Shown one piece after another: positions 9,118-17,060 of a stretch of 64,000 bases of DNA; position 1 is the first letter of the stretch; each line of letters starts with the position of its first letter. The stretch comes from Bdellovibrionales bacterium RIFOXYC1_FULL_37_79. GTDB taxonomy: Bacteria; Bdellovibrionota; Bacteriovoracia; Bacteriovoracales; Bacteriovoracaceae. The notes beneath the pieces are model-generated. The model was not told the DNA's origin. It saw only the letters and a program-made list of their open reading frames with translations, and did not search any database. The DNA is taken from positions 1 to 64,000 of the forward strand of contig MEQB01000016.1 of assembly GCA_001770015.1 (NCBI GenBank), given 5' to 3'. The position numbers and the translations under genes are program-made.

Positions 9118-9163
9118 AAATTTGGTATTATTTATATAAATATTTATAAATAATACCAAATTT
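9118..9163. repeat. Perfect 19-base inverted repeat at an ATPase gene start
   Basis: Arms 9118-9136 (AAATTTGGTATTATTTATA) and 9145-9163 are exact reverse complements, separated by eight bases. The repeat abuts the chosen ATG of the AAA_14/DUF4143 gene, so it is positioned as an operator or as a hairpin in the 5' leader. The arms are AT-rich, but a perfect 19-base match is unlikely to be chance. Confidence 0.75.
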
Positions 9164-9361
9164 AATAGATTTTATCAATAAATATTACATAAATTTTGTA
9201 GCCAAACTAAACCTTTGAATAGTCAACTCCACTTAAATAGATCAAAATTCATCCAATATACTCCTGGTATAGAGCATCGCTGGGCTTCACTTACGTCTAG
9301 CGTTGTTTATCTTGATGAAAAAGTCACCTGAATAATATTATTTAATCGTGTTTAATATTTT
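9164..9361. other. Intergenic stretch, no supported gene
   Basis: Between the inverted repeat and the short ORF at 9362. The plus strand has one 49-codon frame ending at a TGA near 9331 without an ATG start; its residues match nothing I know. It may be upstream control DNA or relic sequence. Confidence 0.35.
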
Positions 9362-9457
9362 TTAATTTATATCAGAAACCAAATTACACTCTTTCCCTGC
9401 GAGTTTGACAGATAATATCACAAAGATTAAACCCAATATCACAATAATCTTTTTCAT
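9362..9457 (-). CDS. Possible 31-residue exported peptide
   Basis: A very short ATG frame encoding a signal-peptide-like N-terminus (MKKIIVILGLIFVILSVKLAG) and about ten further residues (KECNLVSDIN). AGGA lies about 12 bases upstream. It sits 22 bases downstream of the papain-like gene, on the same strand. It could be a genuine micro-protein with a single cysteine, or the surviving 5' end of a decayed exported gene. Confidence 0.35.
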   Translation of the reverse strand: MKKIIVILGLIFVILSVKLAGKECNLVSDIN

Positions 9458-9479
9458 ATAAGACTAGATCCTTTTGCAT

Positions 9480-10571
9480 CTAATTTAAAAACACCACCGG
9501 TATAATAATCCCGACCAACAAAGTCTTCAAGGTTTCCTTCTCAAAATATGAATAACCTTTTTCTTTAATTATGGGAGAAGTCGTACCATCAACCAATCGC
9601 TCAATTCGCTCTGCATTCACACCACCACTATTTTTAATACGAAACCAGGTTTTACCGTCTGCTACTTTTTGATAGCCAACTATAGTAGTTAAATGCCCGC
9701 CAGTATCACTTAACCGACCATTAACAAATTTTTGCCATTTGTTCCAAAAAATAACTGGAATGCCAAAATCAATTGCTTTCTCAATATTCAAAATCATTTC
9801 TTCTGCATGAGATTCAGCAAAATTGCCTCCCCGATATGTTTCATGATTTTTCCAATAATCATAGTTTTCTAAACTAAAAATTTCTCTTCCAGGTAAAAAT
9901 CCATCCTTGTTAAAAACAACTTGAAAATCAACAGACTTGAATTCAATGAAATTCAAAATATCTATTGGAGATATTAACCGTACTATATGATTTGAAAAAT
10001 CAACATAAGAAAAATAGTCTGCAGAAACTGAAAAACTTTGAGGTGTGTCGAATACCTCATGAATCATGGCTTGGACATCTGATAGTGTTTTTCCTGATTC
10101 ATTGAATTCTTCAAAAGTGGTTTCTGCCAATTCAAAATATTTATCTATATCCAAATTAAAGATTTCCTGATCTCCTGATTTGATTACACTAGGATAAGCT
10201 GAATCTGGAACCATTCCATACTTCATGACCGCTTCAAGAATAATAGAAACTCCCAAATTACCAACATGCAGTTCTTCGAAAGCTGAGATCTCAAATCTCT
10301 GATCATCTTCTATCCATAATTTTTCAACGAGCGTCAGTAATATGGATTTAACCATGTATTTTTCTGAAAACTTAAGATGCATTTTGGTTTTCTTGTACCA
10401 ATAATGCTCAAGTAAACCAATCATGGCAAAACTTTGGCAAAAAGGCGTATTGAATTGATTTTGAGGATCTTGTAGCTCATGATGGAGATCAAGACTTTTA
10501 TTATTACAATAGGCAGTTGCAGAAATGACAAAGCTTACCAATAGAATAATCCCACCTATTTTCTTTGCCAT
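9480..10571 (-). CDS. Exported papain-like (C1) cysteine peptidase
   Basis: 363 residues with a signal peptide (MAKKIGGIILLVSFVISATAY). The papain active-site set is recognisable: an oxyanion Gln (Q39) six residues before the catalytic Cys in NTPFCQSFA (C45), His in TGGHLTTIVGYQ (H293), and Asn in RIKNSGG (N314). An FSEKYMV segment follows, as in C1 peptidases. The prodomain appears minimal or absent. The likely site of action is the periplasm or outside the cell. A decayed relative lies at 2886-3113. Peptidase activity is inferred; the substrate is unknown. Confidence 0.8.
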   Translation of the reverse strand: MAKKIGGIILLVSFVISATAYCNNKSLDLHHELQDPQNQFNTPFCQSFAMIGLLEHYWYKKTKMHLKFSEKYMVKSILLTLVEKLWIEDDQRFEISAFEELHVGNLGVSIILEAVMKYGMVPDSAYPSVIKSGDQEIFNLDIDKYFELAETTFEEFNESGKTLSDVQAMIHEVFDTPQSFSVSADYFSYVDFSNHIVRLISPIDILNFIEFKSVDFQVVFNKDGFLPGREIFSLENYDYWKNHETYRGGNFAESHAEEMILNIEKAIDFGIPVIFWNKWQKFVNGRLSDTGGHLTTIVGYQKVADGKTWFRIKNSGGVNAERIERLVDGTTSPIIKEKGYSYFEKETLKTLLVGIIIPVVFLN

Positions 10572-10659
10572 ACGATCTCCTGGCTTTTTAACAATAAAAC
10601 AACGTATTAGAAATTAATCACGCAGTCAATTATCACTTAGAGTTTCTTGAACATTTTAC

Positions 10660-10785
10660 AAAATATTTACACCTACGGGGACATCTCTTTGCAGTTTATT
10701 CATTCCAAGCGAAGCAGTGAAGCAGTTGACGAGATAAACACTTTTCCTCGTTATGGTGGAACTATTGTTCATGACTGCTGGGCGA
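10660..10785 (+). mobile_element. IS66-type transposase remnant
   Basis: The plus-strand frame contains QFIHSKRSSEAVDEI, then RYGGTIVHDCWA. This matches the IS66 TnpC core in which a HPKRGKEAMDEIG-like block leads to VHDGW, whose Asp belongs to the DDE catalytic region. Similarity starts and stops within about 40 codons, and no neighbouring TnpA/TnpB or terminal repeats were seen, so this is a scrap of a dead element. Confidence 0.75.
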
Positions 10786-11013
10786 TGATAATGAAAGACC
10801 TGCTTAAAGGAGCAGCAGCAATCGTTTCCCTTTACCTGCAAAACACAAATCAAGAAAAAAATATTTTTCCATTAAAACCGTGTAAGAAGTATATGCCGTT
10901 TTTGCCTTCAAAAAAATAAGACCATATAATTATGGGTAATAGAAAGATTACTTATAGAAACTGGCTCCGCTCGGTGTTATAAGGGCGAAAAGAAAAACTT
11001 TTGGAGGTTCAAA

Positions 11014-11517
11014 ATGAAAACAACTATTGCTTTATCAGCTTTGTTGTTAGTATCTAATGCTTTTTCACTCACTTGTACGGATGATTACGGAAATAGCAAT
11101 CTTAGTATTTCAACTTTCGTTAATTGTGGCAATACTTACTATCAAATTCAAGGCACCTTAAAAAACAAACCTTTTAACACCACCTATATGGAAGGCGGAG
11201 ATAAGGCAAAACAAATTCTTAACGATGTTCAAAATGGATTATGTAAACCAGTAGATGAAGACGGCGACCCTATGGATAGCAACGCAAATATTCCTGCCAA
11301 TACACCTAACTGTACTCAAGAACAAATGCAATATCTTGGTATTGGAATGTATATTATGATGACTCAAGGACAAAATGATACCAGCATAGGGGAATACACT
11401 AATTTTGGTTTTTCAAAAGATGAAAATAGTGATCTTCCGCTGGCCTTCTTTAATTCCAAACAACTCTTACTTTTTACTGGCGGTTGTGACTCAGAAACGC
11501 TTACTTGTAATCATTAA
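11014..11517 (+). CDS. Exported cysteine-containing protein of unknown function
   Basis: 167 residues. A clear signal peptide (cleavage after SNAFS) and strong ribosome binding site (GGAGG, five bases before the ATG) support it as a real gene. The mature protein is acidic, Asn-rich and holds seven cysteines, suggesting disulfides in an oxidising compartment. No known domain recognised. It is monocistronic, followed by a strong hairpin, and sits between the IS66 remnant and the cyclase operon. Confidence 0.75.
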   Translation: MKTTIALSALLLVSNAFSLTCTDDYGNSNLSISTFVNCGNTYYQIQGTLKNKPFNTTYMEGGDKAKQILNDVQNGLCKPVDEDGDPMDSNANIPANTPNCTQEQMQYLGIGMYIMMTQGQNDTSIGEYTNFGFSKDENSDLPLAFFNSKQLLLFTGGCDSETLTCNH

Positions 11518-11542
11518 TTCATAATTCTGGTAGTAAAAATAT

Positions 11543-11584
11543 TTATAACTATGAGTTCTCTCAGATGGGAATTCATAGTTATAA
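11543..11584 (+). terminator. Strong hairpin after the exported-protein gene
   Basis: Arms starting TTATAACTATGA at 11543 and ending at 11584 form a 12-base perfect stem that extends further with a G-U pair. It lies 26 bases after the stop at 11517. The following bases are A/T-rich but lack a clean T run, so terminator activity is probable rather than certain. Confidence 0.6.
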
Positions 11585-11750
11585 TATAAAAATTAAACTC
11601 TTTTAAGAACTACCCACCTTGACTGATATTTATCAATGTTCGACTCACTACCAATTTTCTAAAACATCAAGGCTTTTGTCTTTGCCCAATGCGAATATGG
11701 CAAAAGAAAATTTATAATAAAAAAAACAATATCAGCTCTCTTTTCATAAA

Positions 11751-12572
11751 CTAATTCTCCTCCCCAGTCATCGCCACAATCCGGCACATGGATGATTCCA
11801 GCTCAATACCCTTAAGTGGGAAACAACCAATCCATGCACGTTTATTTTTAATTTCGTTGATCTGTCCACCTAAATTTTCTGCATGGACCATTCTAATGGG
11901 AAAAAGCTTTAAATGCATGACCTGATAATAAGTTTCATGCGGATACATTTCTTCCCAGGTCTTGCCATAATCTTTTTTGAGTTTTGCTTCTGCTTCTTTA
12001 AAACATTTTGGATGCCAATCTTTAATGATCGTATTCATTGGATGATCAGCACTTCCACAATCGACTCCTATCCAATTAATTTTTTTCTTAATACACCACT
12101 TATGAAATTCTGGAGATGGTCCCGGATGTTTGACAAAATATCTCACTTCATCACATTTTTTTTGATCCCAAGCGTATCTATTATATCCAGTATTAATAAT
12201 TAAAATATCGCCTGCCTTTACTTCCACACGGGATTCAATCATCTCAGGAGTATATAAACTATAATCACTCACTTCCTCAGATATATCAACCACCACCCCA
12301 GGCCCGCACCATTCGGTGATCGGAACTTCACCAATCGTTCTACCCGCCGAATAAAAATGAATCTCACCATCCATATGAGTTCCCACATGATTACTGGTGG
12401 TAATAATCTGACCATTTGCTCCCTGTCCCATATGAGCACCAGCAATTCTTTTAAAATATTGAATTCCAAGCGGCATATATGAAGGCCACGGAGGAGTATG
12501 GATACTTAAATCCTGAGTTAAATCATAAATTTTCATTTTTTCCATCATGTCCAAAAATTTTGCATTATCCAT
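11751..12572 (-). CDS. Cyclase-family (kynurenine-formamidase-like) metal hydrolase
   Basis: 273 residues, PF04199-type cyclase fold. The metal-binding signature HVGTHMDGEIHF is complete (H62, H66, D68, H72). Relatives hydrolyse N-formylkynurenine, isatin or other cyclic or linear amides. It is the last gene of a five-gene operon with isochorismatase-fold, DUF2877, FdrA and DUF1116 proteins, 15 bases after DUF1116, and has AGGAG before the ATG. That context suggests opening or hydrolysis of an amide or ureide that feeds the carbamoyl-transfer enzyme. A 3' fragment is duplicated at 7772-7915. Confidence 0.85.
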   Translation of the reverse strand: MDNAKFLDMMEKMKIYDLTQDLSIHTPPWPSYMPLGIQYFKRIAGAHMGQGANGQIITTSNHVGTHMDGEIHFYSAGRTIGEVPITEWCGPGVVVDISEEVSDYSLYTPEMIESRVEVKAGDILIINTGYNRYAWDQKKCDEVRYFVKHPGPSPEFHKWCIKKKINWIGVDCGSADHPMNTIIKDWHPKCFKEAEAKLKKDYGKTWEEMYPHETYYQVMHLKLFPIRMVHAENLGGQINEIKNKRAWIGCFPLKGIELESSMCRIVAMTGEEN

Positions 12573-12587
12573 AACACGCTCCTTTAA

Positions 12588-13982
12588 CTATATCGTCTCA
12601 ATAAATTCTTTATAAGCTTTTATAAATGGTTCTATAGGGGCAGACAAAACTCCGGCTCCCACTTGTCCGATACCAGGATTTTTATGAGCAACTCCCGTAT
12701 TAATCACCGGAAGAATATTTTTCTCGATTACTTTTAAAACATCAATTCCGGTTGGCGTTCCCCTGAAATTTAAATAAGGTATTTGATAAATATTATTTTC
12801 CCGTTCGGTAATCTCATACATTTTGAGAGTGAAATTTGTTGCATCCTCACTCTTACCGCCAACAAATTGCACAATCGCTGGACTTGAAGCCATGGCGAAT
12901 CCTCCAAGACCCGCAGTTTCGGTGATGGCCGAATCACCAATATCTGGATTTGCATCCGCTTTGGTAAAGCCAGGAAAATAGAGGGCATCGGGCACTAAAG
13001 CTTTTCCAACAAACCATTTATCATTTGTTCCTGAAAGCTGAATTCCAAAATCTGTTCCATTTCTGGCCATCACTGTAAGAAGACTCGAGTATCTTATATC
13101 TCTCCCCGCATCCAAGCTCGCCTTTGCTTGTGCCATGGAAAGATTTAAAAAGAAGTGGTCGTTACCATTAATAAAATTTAAAACATCAATCGCATTTTGA
13201 TTTGATTTGCTGGTCTTTACAATATGCGGAGTAATTTGACGATAAAACAAAGAGGTCCCCGCCCGATTTCTGTTATGAACCTCATCGCCCATATGAAGTG
13301 CCTGGGCAATAATATTTTTTAAATCAATGCCGCCTGAAATTTGAATTGCATCTTTTAAAACGGGATAAAGAACATCTTTCATCCAATTAAGTCGTTCAAT
13401 TACGGATGAGTCATAAGCTCCATAGCGGAGAACTTTTCCAAGTCCTTCATTCATCGTAGTAAAGGCTTTATTTTTATGTTCCAGGTTTTCAATAATAAAT
13501 ACGGGCATAGAGGGACTAATAATTCCAGCCATGGGACCTACACTGTGATATCCATGACAAGGAGCAAATTTGATTTTACCGGCAAGAATTAAATTCTCTG
13601 CCTCCTCAATATTTTTTGCCATTTGCTCATATATCAAAGCACCAAGAACGGCTCCCTTCATCGGTCCACACATTCTTTCCCAAGTAATCGGTGGGCCCGC
13701 ATGTAAAATTAAATTTTTTTCCATTTGGGGAATGACATTTATTGCTAAATCCATACCTACCAGCACCGGTCTGGCTGCCAAAATTTTAGTAATCACCTCA
13801 GTGTTGGCCTTGCTAATTTTATCCATATTAAAAAGAATTTTTTGATAAAGACTGGGATCATTAACCAATGGTGGCCGCCAATCCACATGCAAAGCCCGAG
13901 CCTGATTATTTTTTAAATCACTATAAAAGTTTTTAATTCCAATGTTGATAACCTGGGGTTTTTGTTTAAGTAGATTATTCAT
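12588..13982 (-). CDS. allG: DUF1116 protein, AllG-like transcarbamoylase subunit
   Basis: 464 residues. The family hallmark HVDWRPPL near the N-terminus, GPPITWERMCGPMKGA and CHGYHSVGPMAGI identify the DUF1116 (YlbE/AllG) family. In E. coli, AllF, AllG and AllH together form oxamate transcarbamoylase, which converts oxalurate and phosphate to oxamate and carbamoyl phosphate. Here it overlaps the end of the FdrA gene by eight bases, so it is translationally coupled. The gene symbol is by family; the substrate in this organism is not shown. Confidence 0.85.
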   Translation of the reverse strand: MNNLLKQKPQVINIGIKNFYSDLKNNQARALHVDWRPPLVNDPSLYQKILFNMDKISKANTEVITKILAARPVLVGMDLAINVIPQMEKNLILHAGPPITWERMCGPMKGAVLGALIYEQMAKNIEEAENLILAGKIKFAPCHGYHSVGPMAGIISPSMPVFIIENLEHKNKAFTTMNEGLGKVLRYGAYDSSVIERLNWMKDVLYPVLKDAIQISGGIDLKNIIAQALHMGDEVHNRNRAGTSLFYRQITPHIVKTSKSNQNAIDVLNFINGNDHFFLNLSMAQAKASLDAGRDIRYSSLLTVMARNGTDFGIQLSGTNDKWFVGKALVPDALYFPGFTKADANPDIGDSAITETAGLGGFAMASSPAIVQFVGGKSEDATNFTLKMYEITERENNIYQIPYLNFRGTPTGIDVLKVIEKNILPVINTGVAHKNPGIGQVGAGVLSAPIEPFIKAYKEFIETI

Positions 13983-15531
13983 TTTCCCCTCGATTTAATT
14001 TTTTAAGTATTCGAACACAAAGGTAAGCACCTTGTGCATTTGAAAGTGGCACAATTACATCCATTTCTTTTAATTTTTTTATTATTTCCTTTTTATTTTG
14101 AGGATCACCATCAGTACCCGTAACCGTACAAATAATTAACAAGTCTTTATTGGCATCTTTAGCCTTTTTTATAGTTGGTAAAAATTCCTGGCCGGGATTT
14201 TTATTTGATCCAAATCCTAAAACCAAATCAACATATAAACACGCCACTTCAGGATCTTGTGCTTCCTTTAAAATCCTTTCATTTCGAAGAGTATAATCAA
14301 TCATGGGATGCGGTCTACCCTGGGTAAATTCATCTGCTCCTAAATCAATGATTGTATTTTTTATACTCAAACTGGGATCATCCAATAATTTTGAGGTCTC
14401 CGCTTTTAGGTTGGAATGAATATCTTGAATTAATTCCTGTCCCATAACCAGTAGGGTTTCGAATGCAAAAGTACCTCCACTAAAGAGTCCTCTTAGATAC
14501 TTTTGTTTGAAATTTAATTTTTTCACTTGGTTCTTTAATTCAGCGTCATACTGATCTTTATCCAAAGTAATTACCCGATTCAAAGATAATTCCAATGCTT
14601 TCATCGCCCCCTCTTCCAAGGTCTTGGCATAAATCATATTATATTTTTCAACTAAAGATGACTTGGCACCTAAAAAGACCGCTACGACTTGTTTATTAGT
14701 CTTTAAAGTAAGCTTGCCAATTTTAGCAAGCACATCGACATGGGGAGGTTTGGAAACCAGTAAAATAACTTTGGTATTCTCATCTTCAATTAATAAATTG
14801 AGTGCTGATAAAAAAGTAATCCCACCTATCTCTTTACCAACATCTCGTCCACCGGTGCCAATGGCATGACTTATTCCTCCCCCTAAATTGGTAATCAGCG
14901 AAGTAACTTCTTGGGTTCCAGTACCAGATGCACCAACCACACCAATATCTCCCGAATGTACTTTATTTGAAAAAGCCAAGGGAACACCGCCAATAATGGA
15001 TGTCCCGCAATCTGGTCCCATCACCAGAAGATTTTTTGAATCAGCATATTTTTTCAGCATCAATTCATCTTCAATAGAAACATTATCTGAAAATAGCATG
15101 ACATTCATACCACTATTTAAGGCCTTCATCGATTCTGTTGTCGCATATTTTCCAGCGATAGAAATAAGCGCCACGTTAGCATCTTTCATTTCACTTTTAG
15201 CCTGACCCATACTAAAAAATATTTGTTCATTACCTGTATTTTTTCTTTTTTTAAGGTCAATCAAAATTTCGTCAAGTTTTAAAATTGCTTCTTCAGAGAT
15301 TTTTTGATTCTCACCCTTGATCGAGATAAGCAGATCATTATCTAGGGCCTTACTAAAATCCTCAACGTATAATCCCGAGGCTTTTAAAATTTTTCGATTC
15401 TCCAAAGTTCCCATAACGATAGCAGCATCTATTACCCTTTTTAATTCTTTTATTTTTTTGGTTGCTACCATCAAGGTTATAGAATCAAAATATTCCCCAG
15501 ATTTAATTAATGACTTAATAACGTGGGCCAT
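13975..15531 (-). CDS. fdrA: FdrA-like protein, AllF-type transcarbamoylase subunit
   Basis: 518 residues with a succinyl-CoA-synthetase-like fold. Motifs seen are VMGPDCGTSIIGG, GVVGASGTGTQEVTSLI and GTGGRDVG, typical of FdrA and related to the CoA-binding and ligase domains of acyl-CoA synthetases. GGGAG precedes the ATG. It overlaps the DUF2877 gene upstream by 25 bases and DUF1116 downstream by eight, so the three subunits are tightly coupled. Role by family: subunit of a carbamoyltransferase that makes carbamoyl phosphate from a ureido acid. Confidence 0.88.
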   Translation of the reverse strand: MAHVIKSLIKSGEYFDSITLMVATKKIKELKRVIDAAIVMGTLENRKILKASGLYVEDFSKALDNDLLISIKGENQKISEEAILKLDEILIDLKKRKNTGNEQIFFSMGQAKSEMKDANVALISIAGKYATTESMKALNSGMNVMLFSDNVSIEDELMLKKYADSKNLLVMGPDCGTSIIGGVPLAFSNKVHSGDIGVVGASGTGTQEVTSLITNLGGGISHAIGTGGRDVGKEIGGITFLSALNLLIEDENTKVILLVSKPPHVDVLAKIGKLTLKTNKQVVAVFLGAKSSLVEKYNMIYAKTLEEGAMKALELSLNRVITLDKDQYDAELKNQVKKLNFKQKYLRGLFSGGTFAFETLLVMGQELIQDIHSNLKAETSKLLDDPSLSIKNTIIDLGADEFTQGRPHPMIDYTLRNERILKEAQDPEVACLYVDLVLGFGSNKNPGQEFLPTIKKAKDANKDLLIICTVTGTDGDPQNKKEIIKKLKEMDVIVPLSNAQGAYLCVRILKKLNRGENE

Positions 15532-16328
15532 GGATACTCCCTTTTAATAACTTCATACAAACCAACCAATTGATCGAGCCCTGAAGAATACCCAACTTGA
15601 GATTGCTCTTCAAAAGCCTCTTTTAAATCATTAAGTGATCCGCTAGATAAAACCTTAATAAAATTCTTCATCCGGCAAGAGACCAATCCTTTAAAAGCAC
15701 TTTTTAAAAACCAGTTGGATAACTCATTTTCTCCAAGCGAATTTTCTAAAATTAGCTTGAGTATTCTATCTCGGTAAGAATCAATTTGTCTTGTACATAA
15801 CATCTTTAAATGAATTCCAATCATCATTCCCATTAAAAAATCATCTCCGGAAGGAGTAAGACCTCTTCCAAGCCCTCTGAGCATTTCAATACCTTCCAGC
15901 AAATCCTCTTCAAAAATGACACGTTTACCCTCTAATAATTGATATTTTAAATGATCATCAAAACTTATTGGTTGATTAGGTTTAGCTTGATCATCAATCA
16001 AATAAGAAAGGTTTTTATTTTCTAAAAGACGTTCTCGAAAATATTCCAGTTTTTCCCTCGGAATTTGAATTTTTACTTCCTTGAAATTGGAACTTGATCG
16101 CTTGACATCATTTTGTTTTAAGTATTCCTTGGTTAATACCATTTCTTGATTATAATTATCCAAATTCTCAACCACAATATTATAAGGGCCACCACCTACT
16201 TCAGGAGTAACCAGAGAAAACATACTATCATCTGAAATATTCATATAATTCACAACATGAATAAATTCGCTGTGAATCTTATATTGACCAGGTATTAAAT
16301 AATCGCCAACCTCAAAAATTTTGAGCAT
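15507..16328 (-). CDS. allH: DUF2877 protein, AllH-like transcarbamoylase subunit
   Basis: 273 residues. LRGLGRGLTPSGDDFLMGMMIG is the DUF2877 (YlbF/AllH) signature, here around residues 150-171. It overlaps the isochorismatase-fold gene upstream by 17 bases and FdrA downstream. The family forms the third subunit of the AllFGH oxamate transcarbamoylase. Nothing in the sequence reveals which ureido acid is used here. Confidence 0.85.
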   Translation of the reverse strand: MLKIFEVGDYLIPGQYKIHSEFIHVVNYMNISDDSMFSLVTPEVGGGPYNIVVENLDNYNQEMVLTKEYLKQNDVKRSSSNFKEVKIQIPREKLEYFRERLLENKNLSYLIDDQAKPNQPISFDDHLKYQLLEGKRVIFEEDLLEGIEMLRGLGRGLTPSGDDFLMGMMIGIHLKMLCTRQIDSYRDRILKLILENSLGENELSNWFLKSAFKGLVSCRMKNFIKVLSSGSLNDLKEAFEEQSQVGYSSGLDQLVGLYEVIKREYPWPTLLSH

Positions 16329-16881
16329 CTTTCAATAGCTTTACAAGAGTTTTAAATTCAGAACGATCCACTCTTTGCAGTAAATAAAACAAGAGTGTTT
16401 CTGTACTCATAACATAAGCTCCAGCTTTTTCCATCAAAGCAAGTCCATTTTCCCATTTTAACTTGGTGGATGAGACACAGGCATCCTTTAAAACGATTAC
16501 ATGATAATTATCTGACAACAAATCAATAACAGTTTGTAAAACGCATATATGGGTTTCCAAACCTGATACCACTACAATCTTGCGACCATACTTTTTTAGA
16601 TTATCTTTAAAATCTAAATTTTTAAAACAACTGAAAGTTACTTTATCTGTAAAAGCATCACCTTTCCAAATTTTACAAATCTCATTATCCGTATGTCCAA
16701 GACCTTTCACGTAATGTTCAGTTCCAATCATTGGAATTTTTAAATCACCAAACATTTGAATTGTTGTTAACACGTTTTTTCTTGCCTGCTTTAGAACATT
16801 AGATGGAATAAGTGGGTAAAACTTATCTTGCATATCAATGACGAGATAAAGAAGGTTTTCAATTTTAATATTGTTCCACAT
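16312..16881 (-). CDS. Isochorismatase-family cysteine hydrolase
   Basis: 189 residues. An early LVIDMQDKFYP carries the catalytic Asp. KIVVVSGLETHICVLQTVIDLL carries the nucleophilic Cys in the conserved G-x-E-T-H-I-C-V context. Relatives (YcaC, nicotinamidase, N-carbamoylsarcosine amidase, ureidoacrylate hydrolase) cleave amides or carbamoyl groups. It leads the operon of carbamoyl-transfer genes, consistent with cleavage of a ureide or amide. The start codon sits inside an inverted repeat (16879-16912) whose loop carries the ribosome binding site. Confidence 0.88.
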   Translation of the reverse strand: MWNNIKIENLLYLVIDMQDKFYPLIPSNVLKQARKNVLTTIQMFGDLKIPMIGTEHYVKGLGHTDNEICKIWKGDAFTDKVTFSCFKNLDFKDNLKKYGRKIVVVSGLETHICVLQTVIDLLSDNYHVIVLKDACVSSTKLKWENGLALMEKAGAYVMSTETLLFYLLQRVDRSEFKTLVKLLKDAQNF

Positions 16882-16912
16882 ATGATTTTCCTTTTTTAAA
16901 AGAAATCATATG
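16879..16912 (-). promoter_or_regulatory. Inverted repeat enclosing the ribosome binding site and start codon
   Basis: Arms 16879-16888 and 16903-16912 (CATATGATTT and its exact complement) flank a 14-base loop containing AAAAAAGGA. The proximal arm includes the ATG of the isochorismatase-fold gene. In RNA this would pair the start codon; as DNA it could be an operator. It is well placed to control the whole operon. Confidence 0.6.
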
Positions 16913-17060
16913 TTTAAAATGATCTTCTATCAAATTTTTTATCGATCATAAGCAAAATTCACAACAATGCCAAAACATCCAACCGTTTGAAATTACATAA
17001 TTATTTTCATGCCTATATTAAACGACAAAATTAAAAACCACTCTAGTTACGCAGTTAAAA

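Noticed and set aside
10656-10853. Minus-strand frame opposite the IS66 scrap
   Set aside because: It is the antisense shadow of the transposase-like frame, with no start signal or recognisable content.
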